Below are positions 17,423 through 26,049 of a stretch of DNA of 64,000 nt, piece by piece. Position 1 is the stretch's first letter, and every line of letters starts with the position of its first letter. This DNA is from an uncultured Bacteroidales bacterium (GTDB lineage Bacteria; Bacteroidota; Bacteroidia; Bacteroidales; UBA932), in the NCBI GenBank assembly GCA_900319405.1, contig ONOH01000002.1, forward strand, positions 51,883-115,882, read 5' to 3'. The notes beneath the pieces are model-generated. The model was not told where the DNA came from. It worked only from the letters and a program-made list of their open reading frames with translations, and did not search any database. Position numbers and translations under genes: made by a program.

Positions 17423-19836
17423 TTTACCTCCCATTCATACAGGCCGGCCGAAAGCTCTTCCGGCAAATCGACTTCCAGTTTTACGGCAGTGGTGGTCACC
17501 GGGGTGAAGTGAACCTCACAAGCGGCGCCCTTTACCGTAGGATAAGCATCGGCTCCCTGTACAGGGACCCACTCCCCTGCCTCGTTCCTGTAGAGAATGC
17601 GCCAGGCTTTGGGCACGGAGCAGCCGCCCCAGGGCTGGTCGTCAAACCAGTAGATGGTGCAGGAAGATACCGTTGCCGGGGCTTTGAAGCTGTAGGAGAC
17701 CCATTCGGTGCCGCCGTTTTTGGGCCACCAGTGATAGTACGGCGACGATTCGTCACCGGGAATGAGCTGGTCATTGACAGCGCCGATGGAACGGACCATG
17801 TGGGAAGCGTCAATCACGCTCTCGGAGGCCAGGGTAGCCGGTTTGGAAGGCTTGGTGGCCCGCAGGGCCTGGGGAAGCCAGACGGCCATTTCTCCGCTGC
17901 CGCGGTGACACCAGGCATAATAAGGGATGAGGATGAGTTCCACATCACGGGTGGAAAGGCGTCCGTCTTCTCCGAAAGAGAGTGTCTGGGCACAGCTGGC
18001 AATCTTCTCTATGCCAAAGAGTTCATCGGCGTGCTTAACAATAAACTTGGGCTCCTGGTTCATCAGGATGCTGCGTACGGAGAAGCCGGGGTTGTCCGGC
18101 CATTCGGCGCAATAGACCACGGGGCCGCGTTCAATGGAAATGCGTCCCTTGTCCGCCTCTACGGCCTGGTGGGCTTTCACCACACGCGGTTCCATATCAA
18201 AGTGAACGCTCACCTTGTCTCCCTTTTTCCACTTGCGGGAAATCACAAAATAGCCGTCCACCAGCCCAGCTTCCACTTTTTCTCCGTTCAGGCTCACCGA
18301 GTAGCCCAGTTGTTTGCCATCGGCATATTTATAAAGGTCCGAGGGGACCACCTGGCCCCTTACCCAGCCGGGAATGCGGATTTTGAGGGCCATCTCTTTC
18401 CGGAGCTCCGTCTTGTCAATGGTAATGTCGATGTCTCCGTTCCAGGGATAGGACGTCTTCTGCGAGAGGGTCACTTCCCTTCCCTGCACCTTCTGCTTCA
18501 TCGTGTTGGGCATAAAGAGGTTCACATACAGGGCATTGTCCTTCACGGCATAGACGTAACCGGGCACGGAAGGAATGAAGCGGCAGATATTGGACGGACA
18601 GCAGGCGCAGCCGAACCAGGCCTGGCGCTGATGCTGGCCGATGCTTTCCAGCGGATTGGGATAGAAGAAGCCATTGCCCTCCAGCGAAACGCCGCTGATG
18701 AGACCGTTGTACAGGGTGCGCTCCAGCACATCGTAGTACTTGGACTCTCCGTGCAGCAGGAACATACGGTAGTTCACATACACATTGCCGATGGCAGCGC
18801 AAGTCTCGCAGTAGGCGCTCATATTGGGAAGCTGGTAGTTCTCACCGAAAGCCTCTCCCGCATTGGTGGCACCGATACCACCTGTGATATAGAGTTTTTT
18901 GGAAACGATATTGTCCCAGATCCGGTCGATGGCGTCAATGTAGCCCCGGTCTCCTGTAAGGGCGGCGACATCAGCCATACCGGCATACATATACGCGGCA
19001 CGGACGGCGTGCCCGACGGCCTCATCCTGGTCCAGGACGGGCAGATGGGTCTGGTTGTATCCGTCCCGGTAGTCGGTCTTTCCCCGCTCGTCCAGGAAAA
19101 ATTTAGCCTCTTCCAGGTATTTCTTTTCTCCTGTGGCCAGATACAGTTTCGCCAGGGCCATTTCAGCGATCTGGTGTCCCGGGACCACACGGGCCTGTCC
19201 GGAACCGGAGCCCACTTCCCTGACCACGCAGTCCGCGAACTTAATGGCGATGTCCAGGAAATTGCGCTTGCCGGTGGCCTGATAATGGGCGATGGCGCCC
19301 TCCACCATATGGCCCAGGTTGTACAGCTCGTGGCTCAGCTCCTCATCCTTTACCCAGCGACGGTCTCCGGCCCACTCGTGGGGGTGTTCCGGGTTCATCG
19401 TACGGGAGGTGTAAAGGTAGCCGTCCGGCTCCTGGGCGGCAGCCACGATGGCCAGCACGCTGTCGATATAGCTCTCCAGTTTTTTATCCGGATAGGTTTG
19501 CAGCACATAGGAGGCACCTTCGATGGTTTTGTACACATCGGTGTCGTCAAAGGAATATCCTTTCACCTCATAACCCAGGTTCACCGGGGAGTGCATCTGC
19601 TTTTCCGCCTTGACAAAATTTTCGTAGCGGCCCTCGCTCTCGCATTTGGAAAAAGCCAGCGGAATGGTCACTTCCCGGGATGCCTTGAGACGCTGCCCCC
19701 AGAAGGAGTTCTGCTCGATTTTCACGCTGGTGAAGGGGACCGGATTAATAGGATAACCCGCCTGGGATGCGGGCTGTGCCTGGAGGGAGATGACGGCTGC
19801 CAGGCCAGCCAAAACGGCGATAAACTGCTTGGTCAT
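17419..19836 (-). CDS. GH127 beta-L-arabinofuranosidase (DUF1680)
   Basis: The start at MTKQFIAV is chosen because it opens a signal peptide. The DUF1680 (alpha/alpha)6 barrel carries the zinc-thiolate site of the HypBA1 type: Glu344 and Cys346 in YCETCAAIG, and Cys412-Cys413 in FGCACCPSNIC, one of which would be the nucleophile. Characterised GH127 enzymes release beta-L-arabinofuranose, classically from hydroxyproline-linked beta-1,2-arabino-oligosaccharides of extensin. It is the first gene of the nine-gene operon, and its promoter carries the shared direct-repeat operator. Confidence 0.93.
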   Translation of the reverse strand: MTKQFIAVLAGLAAVISLQAQPASQAGYPINPVPFTSVKIEQNSFWGQRLKASREVTIPLAFSKCESEGRYENFVKAEKQMHSPVNLGYEVKGYSFDDTDVYKTIEGASYVLQTYPDKKLESYIDSVLAIVAAAQEPDGYLYTSRTMNPEHPHEWAGDRRWVKDEELSHELYNLGHMVEGAIAHYQATGKRNFLDIAIKFADCVVREVGSGSGQARVVPGHQIAEMALAKLYLATGEKKYLEEAKFFLDERGKTDYRDGYNQTHLPVLDQDEAVGHAVRAAYMYAGMADVAALTGDRGYIDAIDRIWDNIVSKKLYITGGIGATNAGEAFGENYQLPNMSAYCETCAAIGNVYVNYRMFLLHGESKYYDVLERTLYNGLISGVSLEGNGFFYPNPLESIGQHQRQAWFGCACCPSNICRFIPSVPGYVYAVKDNALYVNLFMPNTMKQKVQGREVTLSQKTSYPWNGDIDITIDKTELRKEMALKIRIPGWVRGQVVPSDLYKYADGKQLGYSVSLNGEKVEAGLVDGYFVISRKWKKGDKVSVHFDMEPRVVKAHQAVEADKGRISIERGPVVYCAEWPDNPGFSVRSILMNQEPKFIVKHADELFGIEKIASCAQTLSFGEDGRLSTRDVELILIPYYAWCHRGSGEMAVWLPQALRATKPSKPATLASESVIDASHMVRSIGAVNDQLIPGDESSPYYHWWPKNGGTEWVSYSFKAPATVSSCTIYWFDDQPWGGCSVPKAWRILYRNEAGEWVPVQGADAYPTVKGAACEVHFTPVTTTAVKLEVDLPEELSAGLYEWEVK

Positions 19837-19859
19837 AGTATTTGTGTTTCGTTTCAGGA

Positions 19860-19867
19860 CAAATGTA
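19860..19867 (-). promoter_or_regulatory. -7 box of the GH127 operon promoter (TACATTTG)
   Basis: It matches TAnnTTTG on the minus strand, 23 bp upstream of the GH127 ATG. There is no TTTG at the -33 position, as expected for an activator-dependent promoter. The operator lies 28 bp upstream. Confidence 0.65.
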
Positions 19868-19895
19868 CCCAAACTTTCTTTCCACCTATGGCAGC

Positions 19896-19925
19896 GAAAT
19901 CCAATTGTTTTGTAAAATCGTCCAA
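19896..19925 (-). promoter_or_regulatory. Direct-repeat operator upstream of the GH127 operon
   Basis: Read on the minus strand, TTGGACGAT (19925-19917) is followed 21 bp later by TTGGATTTC (19904-19896). The downstream half-site ends exactly 28 bp before the -7 box. The same half-site and geometry occur upstream of susC at 22851 and the GH146-like gene at 37092. Two-turn tandem half-sites are typical of AraC-family binding, and the candidate protein is the regulator encoded at 19972. Confidence 0.65.
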
Positions 19926-19957
19926 AGAAGCCCTTGTATGAAATAAAAAAATAACAC

Positions 19958-19965
19958 TATCTTTG
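19958..19965 (+). promoter_or_regulatory. -7 box of the regulator gene (TATCTTTG)
   Basis: It matches TAnnTTTG exactly and lies only 6 bp upstream of the ATG at 19972, so the transcript would have almost no leader. The shared operator lies about 32 bp upstream, so autoregulation is possible. Confidence 0.55.
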
Positions 19966-19971
19966 TTACCT

Positions 19972-22845
19972 ATGAAAAAGATACTGACCGCACTGATTCT
20001 GATACTGTTCTCCCTGCAATGCCCGGCCGCGGGGCCCGAATACAGTTTCCGGCACCTAACCTCCGGGGATGGACTATCCTCCAATACCGTGCGCGCCCTC
20101 CTGCAGGACCACCGGAACATCATCTGGATAGGAACCTCCGAGGGACTGGACAGTTTTGACGGACGGGAGGTAATCCACCACGAGCTTTCGGAAAATGGCC
20201 CCAACTACGTGAACTGTTTGCTGGAAGACTCTTCCCACGTGCTGTGGGCAGGCACCGACGATGCCCTGTACCGATATGTAAACGGCGGTATGGAGCAGGT
20301 ACAGGACGCTCCCAAGGCAGCCTACTCCTGCATGGCGGAAGACAGCGACGGTGCTCTTTGGCTGGGTACGATAGACAATGGCCTCTACCGTTACCACAAC
20401 GGGGTATTCACGGCCTTTCTTCCGGGACAGATTATTGAAGCCCTCCGTTTTACGGAACAAGGCCGCCTGTGGGTGGCTTCCCTGTCGGCCCCGGACGGAC
20501 TGTTTCTTTTCAATGACGCACTGGAACAATTCACCGACCCTTCCTTTTCCTACTACGATTGCACGCCCGCACGCGTGTGCGCAATGGAGGAAGACGGAGC
20601 CGGCAACCTCTGGCTGGGGACTTGGGACAAAGGCATTTATCGAATGGACCCTACCACCCGGAGCGTGCGCTGTGTAGTCCCTGCCCAGACCGGGCTAACC
20701 CGCATTCATTCCCTGCTGCAGGAATCCTCCCGGAACCTTTTGGCCGGTTCCGACGAGGGTTTGTTTCAGGTAGACCCCTACACCGGAGAACACACCCTTT
20801 ACACGAATGATCGCAATGCCCTTCGCTCGTTGTCCAATAAATTTGTCTATCCCCTCCTGAAAGACCACGAGAACGGGTTGTGGATAGGGACATTTTACGG
20901 CGGTGTCAACTATGTATCTCCCGGCAACGGACAGTTTCTGTCCCTCTCCCTGTCAGACCTTACCGGCGCGGAAGAAGACTTCGCCGTGAGCAGCTTCTGC
21001 GAAGATCCGGACGGGAGCATCTGGATGGGATCGGACAACGGCGGCCTGTTCCGTTATTATCCTGAGAGCGGGAAAGCCGAGCAATGGGCCCCTTCGGCCG
21101 CCTGGGCATCGCGCTTTGCCTCGCTCAACATCCACGCACTGTACCGCCAGGGAGACTGGCTCTGGATTGGCAACTACCCCTCACGCTCCCTCCGGGTGAA
21201 CCTGAAAACCAAGGCCGTTCAGGAGTATGCTCCCCTGAGTGTCTATGCTTTCTATCTTGCGGAGGATGGCAGACTCTGGGCAGGAAACACATCCGGCATC
21301 TGGCGGTACAACCCCTCGGAAGACCTTTTTATTCAGGAAAAAACGGTCAGCGAAGTGGTCTGGACCATTGCGGGCGCCCCCGACGGGACCCTGTGGTTCG
21401 GCACCAGCGGCAAAGGCATTTTCGTGCGAAAGCCGGCAGGAGACTGGGAAGAGCTCAACAGCCAGAACTCCATCCTCCCCAACGACTATGTGAATCACCT
21501 GCTGTTCTCTCACGAAACGCTTGTGGCCAGCACCCGACGGGGCATTGCCGTCTTTGCAAAAGACAATCCTCACGTTTTGCTGCCCAAAACCGACGTTCGC
21601 TTTTTATCCTACAATTCCTCCCATCTTTGGATGTCTTCCACCAAGGCGCTGATGCGACTCGGCCCCCAGGAGGCCCCTGTATTGGAACGGTTCCAGAAGT
21701 ACGACGGCGTGTTCACGGAGCAATATATGCCCGGAGCCGGCCTCATTTCCAGGGATGGACATATTTACCTGGGGGCCGCCAACGGTTTCCTGTCCTTTTT
21801 TCCGGGCGCCGTCTATTCCGCTCCTCCGCTGCCCAAGGTGCTTTTCACCCGCTTTTATGCATCGGGGCACGGAAAGCTTCTCAATGTTTTTGCCTCTCAC
21901 GGTGACGAGCCTTTCCACCTCCCCTTCCGTATGCGGAACCTCACCATCGGCTTCGCCGCCCCCAGCTTCAGCGTTCCGGAAAAGGTTCAATATGCCTACC
22001 GGCTGGAAGGCGGCGACAACGAATGGACCGAACTGGGTAACCAAAACTGGGTGAACCTGAACCTGCTTCCGCCGCGCAGTTACCGCCTGCACGTAAAAGC
22101 CCGCAACAATAATGGAGAGTGGAATGAAGGTACCGTCCTGGAATTCGACATCAAAGCCCACCCCCTGCTCTCCAAAACGGCCATCGTAATCTATTTCATC
22201 CTGGGTGCCCTGCTGGTCTGGCTGGCCCTCCGCGCGCTCACCAGGCGCGTGGAGCGCAAAACCAAAATCCAGATCGAGGGCGAGGAAAGGGACGACCGCA
22301 TCCAGATGCTCAATACCCTGGCAGACCAGCTGGAGGCCCCTATTACGGGAATCGGCCTGCAGGTAAAAAAGCTGAAGGGAAGCGCATCCTCGGCGGAGCT
22401 TACCATCATTGACAAAAACCAGCGGATGCTCCGCGGTATCGTGGGGAATCTGCGGATGATGAAACAAACCACCTCGGAAGATCCTTCCAGGGCGGCCGAG
22501 CCAGAGGGACCGGAGGCCTTTATGGCCCGTTTGGACCATCTTATCACGGACAATCTGGCCAATCCGGACCTTTCCGTAAGCTTCCTGGCCCAGGAGATGG
22601 CCATCTCCCGCTCCGGCCTTTTCGCCAAAGTGAAAGAGTACACGGGAGAAACACCCAACAATCTGATTTCGCAGGCACGTCTGAACACGGCGGCCAACCA
22701 CCTGTCCCGCGGAAAATATTCCGTTGGAGAGATCTGCTATATGACCGGATTCTCCTCTCCCAGTTATTTCTCCAAAGTCTTTGCCGCCCAATTTGGTCTG
22801 CCTCCGCTCGAATGGGCAAAGAAACACGCCCATTTTATGGATTAA
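19972..22845 (+). CDS. Propeller/Y_Y_Y sensor-AraC regulator lacking kinase and receiver domains
   Basis: The protein has 957 residues from the ATG that opens a signal peptide. The layout is a periplasmic two-component-regulator propeller (repeated GLWIGT, SIWMGSDNGG, LWLGTIDNGL motifs, ~25-650), a Y_Y_Y domain (~660-725), a membrane helix (~735-757), a DHp-like two-helix segment, then an AraC HTH (~865-957). In the DHp segment the usual SHEFRTPLTLI is replaced by ADQLEAPITGI, so the phospho-accepting histidine position is Asp785. No N, G1, F or G2 boxes and no receiver domain exist between it and the HTH; full-length hybrid systems are about 1300-1400 residues. It probably senses a locus oligosaccharide and acts without phosphotransfer. 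Confidence 0.9.
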   Translation: MKKILTALILILFSLQCPAAGPEYSFRHLTSGDGLSSNTVRALLQDHRNIIWIGTSEGLDSFDGREVIHHELSENGPNYVNCLLEDSSHVLWAGTDDALYRYVNGGMEQVQDAPKAAYSCMAEDSDGALWLGTIDNGLYRYHNGVFTAFLPGQIIEALRFTEQGRLWVASLSAPDGLFLFNDALEQFTDPSFSYYDCTPARVCAMEEDGAGNLWLGTWDKGIYRMDPTTRSVRCVVPAQTGLTRIHSLLQESSRNLLAGSDEGLFQVDPYTGEHTLYTNDRNALRSLSNKFVYPLLKDHENGLWIGTFYGGVNYVSPGNGQFLSLSLSDLTGAEEDFAVSSFCEDPDGSIWMGSDNGGLFRYYPESGKAEQWAPSAAWASRFASLNIHALYRQGDWLWIGNYPSRSLRVNLKTKAVQEYAPLSVYAFYLAEDGRLWAGNTSGIWRYNPSEDLFIQEKTVSEVVWTIAGAPDGTLWFGTSGKGIFVRKPAGDWEELNSQNSILPNDYVNHLLFSHETLVASTRRGIAVFAKDNPHVLLPKTDVRFLSYNSSHLWMSSTKALMRLGPQEAPVLERFQKYDGVFTEQYMPGAGLISRDGHIYLGAANGFLSFFPGAVYSAPPLPKVLFTRFYASGHGKLLNVFASHGDEPFHLPFRMRNLTIGFAAPSFSVPEKVQYAYRLEGGDNEWTELGNQNWVNLNLLPPRSYRLHVKARNNNGEWNEGTVLEFDIKAHPLLSKTAIVIYFILGALLVWLALRALTRRVERKTKIQIEGEERDDRIQMLNTLADQLEAPITGIGLQVKKLKGSASSAELTIIDKNQRMLRGIVGNLRMMKQTTSEDPSRAAEPEGPEAFMARLDHLITDNLANPDLSVSFLAQEMAISRSGLFAKVKEYTGETPNNLISQARLNTAANHLSRGKYSVGEICYMTGFSSPSYFSKVFAAQFGLPPLEWAKKHAHFMD

Positions 22846-22850
22846 CAGGT

Positions 22851-22880
22851 TTGGACGATAGTTGAAAAACCTTGGACAAT
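22851..22880 (+). promoter_or_regulatory. Direct-repeat operator upstream of the second susC
   Basis: TTGGACGAT (22851-22859) and TTGGACAAT (22872-22880) start 21 bp apart, and the second ends 28 bp before the -7 box, the same geometry as upstream of GH127. The second half-site is also one arm of an inverted repeat, CCTTGGACAAT/ATTGCCCAAGG (22870-22897), overlapping the -33 position. Confidence 0.65.
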
Positions 22881-22908
22881 TTTTTTATTGCCCAAGGCGC
22901 ACGTCGTT

Positions 22909-22916
22909 TATATTTG
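22909..22916 (+). promoter_or_regulatory. -7 box of the second susCD operon (TATATTTG)
   Basis: It is an exact TAnnTTTG match, 43 bp upstream of the susC ATG. Only a weak -33 (ATTG at 22887-22890) is present, consistent with activation from the adjacent operator. Confidence 0.65.
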
Positions 22917-22959
22917 CGACAGTGAGATTACGCATAACTATTAACCAAATTCTATAAAC

Positions 22960-25900
22960 ATGCATTTCAAAACTATCTGTTCAGTTCTGGCCACCGGTCT
23001 TATGCTCCTCGTGGGCATTCAGGCCAATGCCCAGCGAACCATCGAAATTACCGGTACCGTCACCGATGCCAAGGGTGAACCCGTCATTGGCGCAGGTGTC
23101 CTTGTTTCCGGTACCCGAATCGGTGACATTACCAACGAACACGGTCAGTATCGTCTTACCGGCGTCAGTTCCAATGCCACCCTTACCTTCTCCGCCATCG
23201 GCTATCTTCAGGCCGATGAGCCCGTTCAGGGCCGCAGCGTCATCAATCAGACGCTCCAGGAGGACTTCCTGTCCCTGGAGGATGCCGTGGTCATCGGATA
23301 CGGCACCCAGAAAAAGGGCGACATCACTTCGGCTGTGGCCAATGTCAAGAACGAAGACTTCCTGAAAGGTAATATCGGAGACGCAGCCCAGCTGGTAAAA
23401 GGCAAGGTGGCCGGTCTGAATGTTACCAAAGGCAACGGTGACCCCAACTCCACCTCCACCATCATGCTCCGCGGTGTCAATTCCCTGATGGGCGGCTACA
23501 CCCCGCTGGTGCTGGTGGACGGCATTGAAGGCTCCCTGGCCACCGTGGCACCGGAAGCCATCGAGGAAATCACTGTTCTGAAGGACGCCTCCGCGGCTGC
23601 CATTTACGGAACCCGCGGTGCCGCCGGTGTCATCCTCATCACCACCAAGGCCGGCAAAGTCGGAGAACGTTTCAACATTTCCTACAACGGTTACGCTTCC
23701 CTGTCCCAGTTCTCCAAACGGGTGGACTTCATGGATGCCGAGTTTATGCATATGCTGGAATCTCTGGGGACCAACAGCAAGGGGCAGACCTACCTGTCCA
23801 TCTACTCCCCGTTCCCCAACCTGGGTTATACGACCGACTGGTTGGGAGAGGTTAGCCAGAACGGCTTCGCTCACAACCATAATATTTCCCTGGAAGGCGG
23901 TGCCAAACATATGGCCTATTCCGCCAACCTCACCTACCGCGACAACCAGGGTGTAATTAAGGGCTCCTACGGAAAAGACCTCCGCGCACAGGTGGACCTC
24001 ACCCAGTACCTGTTTGACGACATCCTGAGACTGAACGTCAACATCCTGAAGACCCTCTCCCAGAACGACAACCAGGACAGCTGGACCATATACCACCAGG
24101 CGGTCATCCGCAACCCCACGGCTCCCATCTACGTAAACGGAGACCCCAAGGAAGATTACTACGAGCAAACCGCCCCGCTGTATTATTACAACCCTATTCC
24201 TTATAACAAGGAGCACGTCGGTGACTATCGCATCGAAACCACCCGTCTGACCGGGAACATTACGCTGGAACCCATTCCCGGCTGGAAAACCAACCTGCAG
24301 CTGGGTACCCGCCGCAACAATTCCGTGAACGAGTACTACAACACCGCCAAATACCAGGGCAACCGCTGGGGCGGCATCAACGGCAGCGCCGGCAAGAGCC
24401 AGGGAGACTTCACCCAGAACCTCCTGGAGATAACCAGCCAGTATGACCGCCAGCTGAGCAGGCATCATATCAGCGGCATGGTCGGCTACAGCTGGATGCA
24501 AAGCATCAGCAGCGGTTTTGGCGCATCCAACTCCGAATTCCCCACGGATGCCTACCTGTACAACAAACTGCAAGCGGGCCGCTTCGCGGAACTCATCGAG
24601 CCGGACACCGCGGATCCCGCCACCCTGCGCACCTACGCGGGCGTTTCCTCCTACAAGAACGAATCCCGCCTCATCGCTTTCTTCGGCCGGGCCACCTACA
24701 ACTTTGACAACCGTTTCAACATCCTGGCCACCCTGCGTTACGAAGGCAGCACCAAGTTCGCCACCAACAACAAATGGGGCCTGTTCCCGGCCGTCTCCGT
24801 GGGTTGGACCCTCTCCAACGAAGACTGGCTCAAGAATGTGCGGTGGCTGGACAACCTGAAACTCCGTGCCGGCTACGGTAAGACGGGCGTTATCCCGGGA
24901 TCCTCCTATATGTCCCTGCTGCTGTACGACTATGACACTTCCTACGGCAACTACATCACCCCGGACGGCAAGTGGAGACCTTCCATCACCCCCATTCAGA
25001 ACCCGAATGACAACCTCAAGTGGGAAACCTCCCAGGAATTCAATATCGGTGCCGACTTCGGCTTCTTCAACGGTCGCCTGTACGGCTCCCTGGATGTGTA
25101 TTCCAAGGTGACCACCGACCTCCTGTGGGATTACACCGTACCCGTTCCCCCGAACCTGCACAACGTCACCACCGCCAACGTAGGCTCCATGTCCAACCGC
25201 GGCGTGGAACTGATGCTGGGCGGTGTCCCCGTGCGCACGCACAATTTTGAATGGAACACCACCTTCACCGTCTCCCACAACAAGAACCGCCTGGAGTCCC
25301 TCTCCAACGATCTGTATGAAACGGAAGACTACCTGGACGGTGCCTGGACCGAGGAGCCCACTTCCATGGTCCTGCAGCGTACCTACATCGGCGGCGCCCT
25401 GGGAGACTTCTATATGCTCAAGTCCACCGGACTCAGCACCGCCCGTTCCACGGCCGGCCAGTGGATGATCGAAGACCCCGAAACCGGAGAATCCACCCCG
25501 TTCATGGACGGCATGCGCAGCTATGACTCCCGCTACCGCCAGTACCTGGGCTCCGGCGTTCCCGCTGTCAACCTGGCCTGGAGCAACACCTTCCGCTACC
25601 GCGGTTTCGACCTTTCCCTGGCCTTCTCCTCCGCCCTGGGCTTCAAGATTTTCAACTGCCAGCGCATGTTCTACGAAAACCTGAACATCGGCCTCAACCG
25701 TTACAAGAGCGCCGTCCTGCCGGTATATGGCGGAGTTCTGTCCGCTTCCCAGCAGCCTGTGGCCGTGAGCTACTATCTTGAGAACGGTGACTACCTGAAG
25801 CTGGACAACCTGAACTTCGGTTACAGCTTCAAGACCGACAATTGCAAGTACCTGGAGCGCGCCCGCGTATTCTTCTCCGGCGAAAACCTGTTCACCCTCA

Positions 25901-26031
25901 CCGGCTACCAGGGCATCGATCCGGAAATGTCCACCGGAGACCGCTTCGGATTCGGCGTGGACTACCGCAACAAGTATCCCACAATCCGCACCTTCACCCT
26001 GGGCGTGAACGTCACTTTCGGCAACAAGTAA
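22960..26031 (+). CDS. SusC/RagA-family TonB-linked outer-membrane transporter (second pair)
   Basis: The 1023-residue protein has a signal peptide ending NAQ, a carboxypeptidase-regulatory-like domain (GTVTDAKGEPVIGAGV), the motif VVIGYGTQKKGDITSAV, a plug with LVLVDGIEG and YGTRGAAGVILITT, and a barrel ending FTLGVNVTFGNK. It is clearly paralogous to the SusC at 7720 but divergent in the loops, so a related but different ligand (for example another chain length) is likely. It is the first gene of the plus-strand operon and carries the shared operator. Confidence 0.95.
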   Translation: MHFKTICSVLATGLMLLVGIQANAQRTIEITGTVTDAKGEPVIGAGVLVSGTRIGDITNEHGQYRLTGVSSNATLTFSAIGYLQADEPVQGRSVINQTLQEDFLSLEDAVVIGYGTQKKGDITSAVANVKNEDFLKGNIGDAAQLVKGKVAGLNVTKGNGDPNSTSTIMLRGVNSLMGGYTPLVLVDGIEGSLATVAPEAIEEITVLKDASAAAIYGTRGAAGVILITTKAGKVGERFNISYNGYASLSQFSKRVDFMDAEFMHMLESLGTNSKGQTYLSIYSPFPNLGYTTDWLGEVSQNGFAHNHNISLEGGAKHMAYSANLTYRDNQGVIKGSYGKDLRAQVDLTQYLFDDILRLNVNILKTLSQNDNQDSWTIYHQAVIRNPTAPIYVNGDPKEDYYEQTAPLYYYNPIPYNKEHVGDYRIETTRLTGNITLEPIPGWKTNLQLGTRRNNSVNEYYNTAKYQGNRWGGINGSAGKSQGDFTQNLLEITSQYDRQLSRHHISGMVGYSWMQSISSGFGASNSEFPTDAYLYNKLQAGRFAELIEPDTADPATLRTYAGVSSYKNESRLIAFFGRATYNFDNRFNILATLRYEGSTKFATNNKWGLFPAVSVGWTLSNEDWLKNVRWLDNLKLRAGYGKTGVIPGSSYMSLLLYDYDTSYGNYITPDGKWRPSITPIQNPNDNLKWETSQEFNIGADFGFFNGRLYGSLDVYSKVTTDLLWDYTVPVPPNLHNVTTANVGSMSNRGVELMLGGVPVRTHNFEWNTTFTVSHNKNRLESLSNDLYETEDYLDGAWTEEPTSMVLQRTYIGGALGDFYMLKSTGLSTARSTAGQWMIEDPETGESTPFMDGMRSYDSRYRQYLGSGVPAVNLAWSNTFRYRGFDLSLAFSSALGFKIFNCQRMFYENLNIGLNRYKSAVLPVYGGVLSASQQPVAVSYYLENGDYLKLDNLNFGYSFKTDNCKYLERARVFFSGENLFTLTGYQGIDPEMSTGDRFGFGVDYRNKYPTIRTFTLGVNVTFGNK

Positions 26032-26049
26032 TCTAGGAGGAAAGCATCT

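Noticed and set aside
17422-17434. GGAGGT just before the GH51 ATG as a Shine-Dalgarno site
   Set aside because: The ATGA overlap with GH127 already explains the start, Bacteroidota rarely use such sites, and the spacing is too short.
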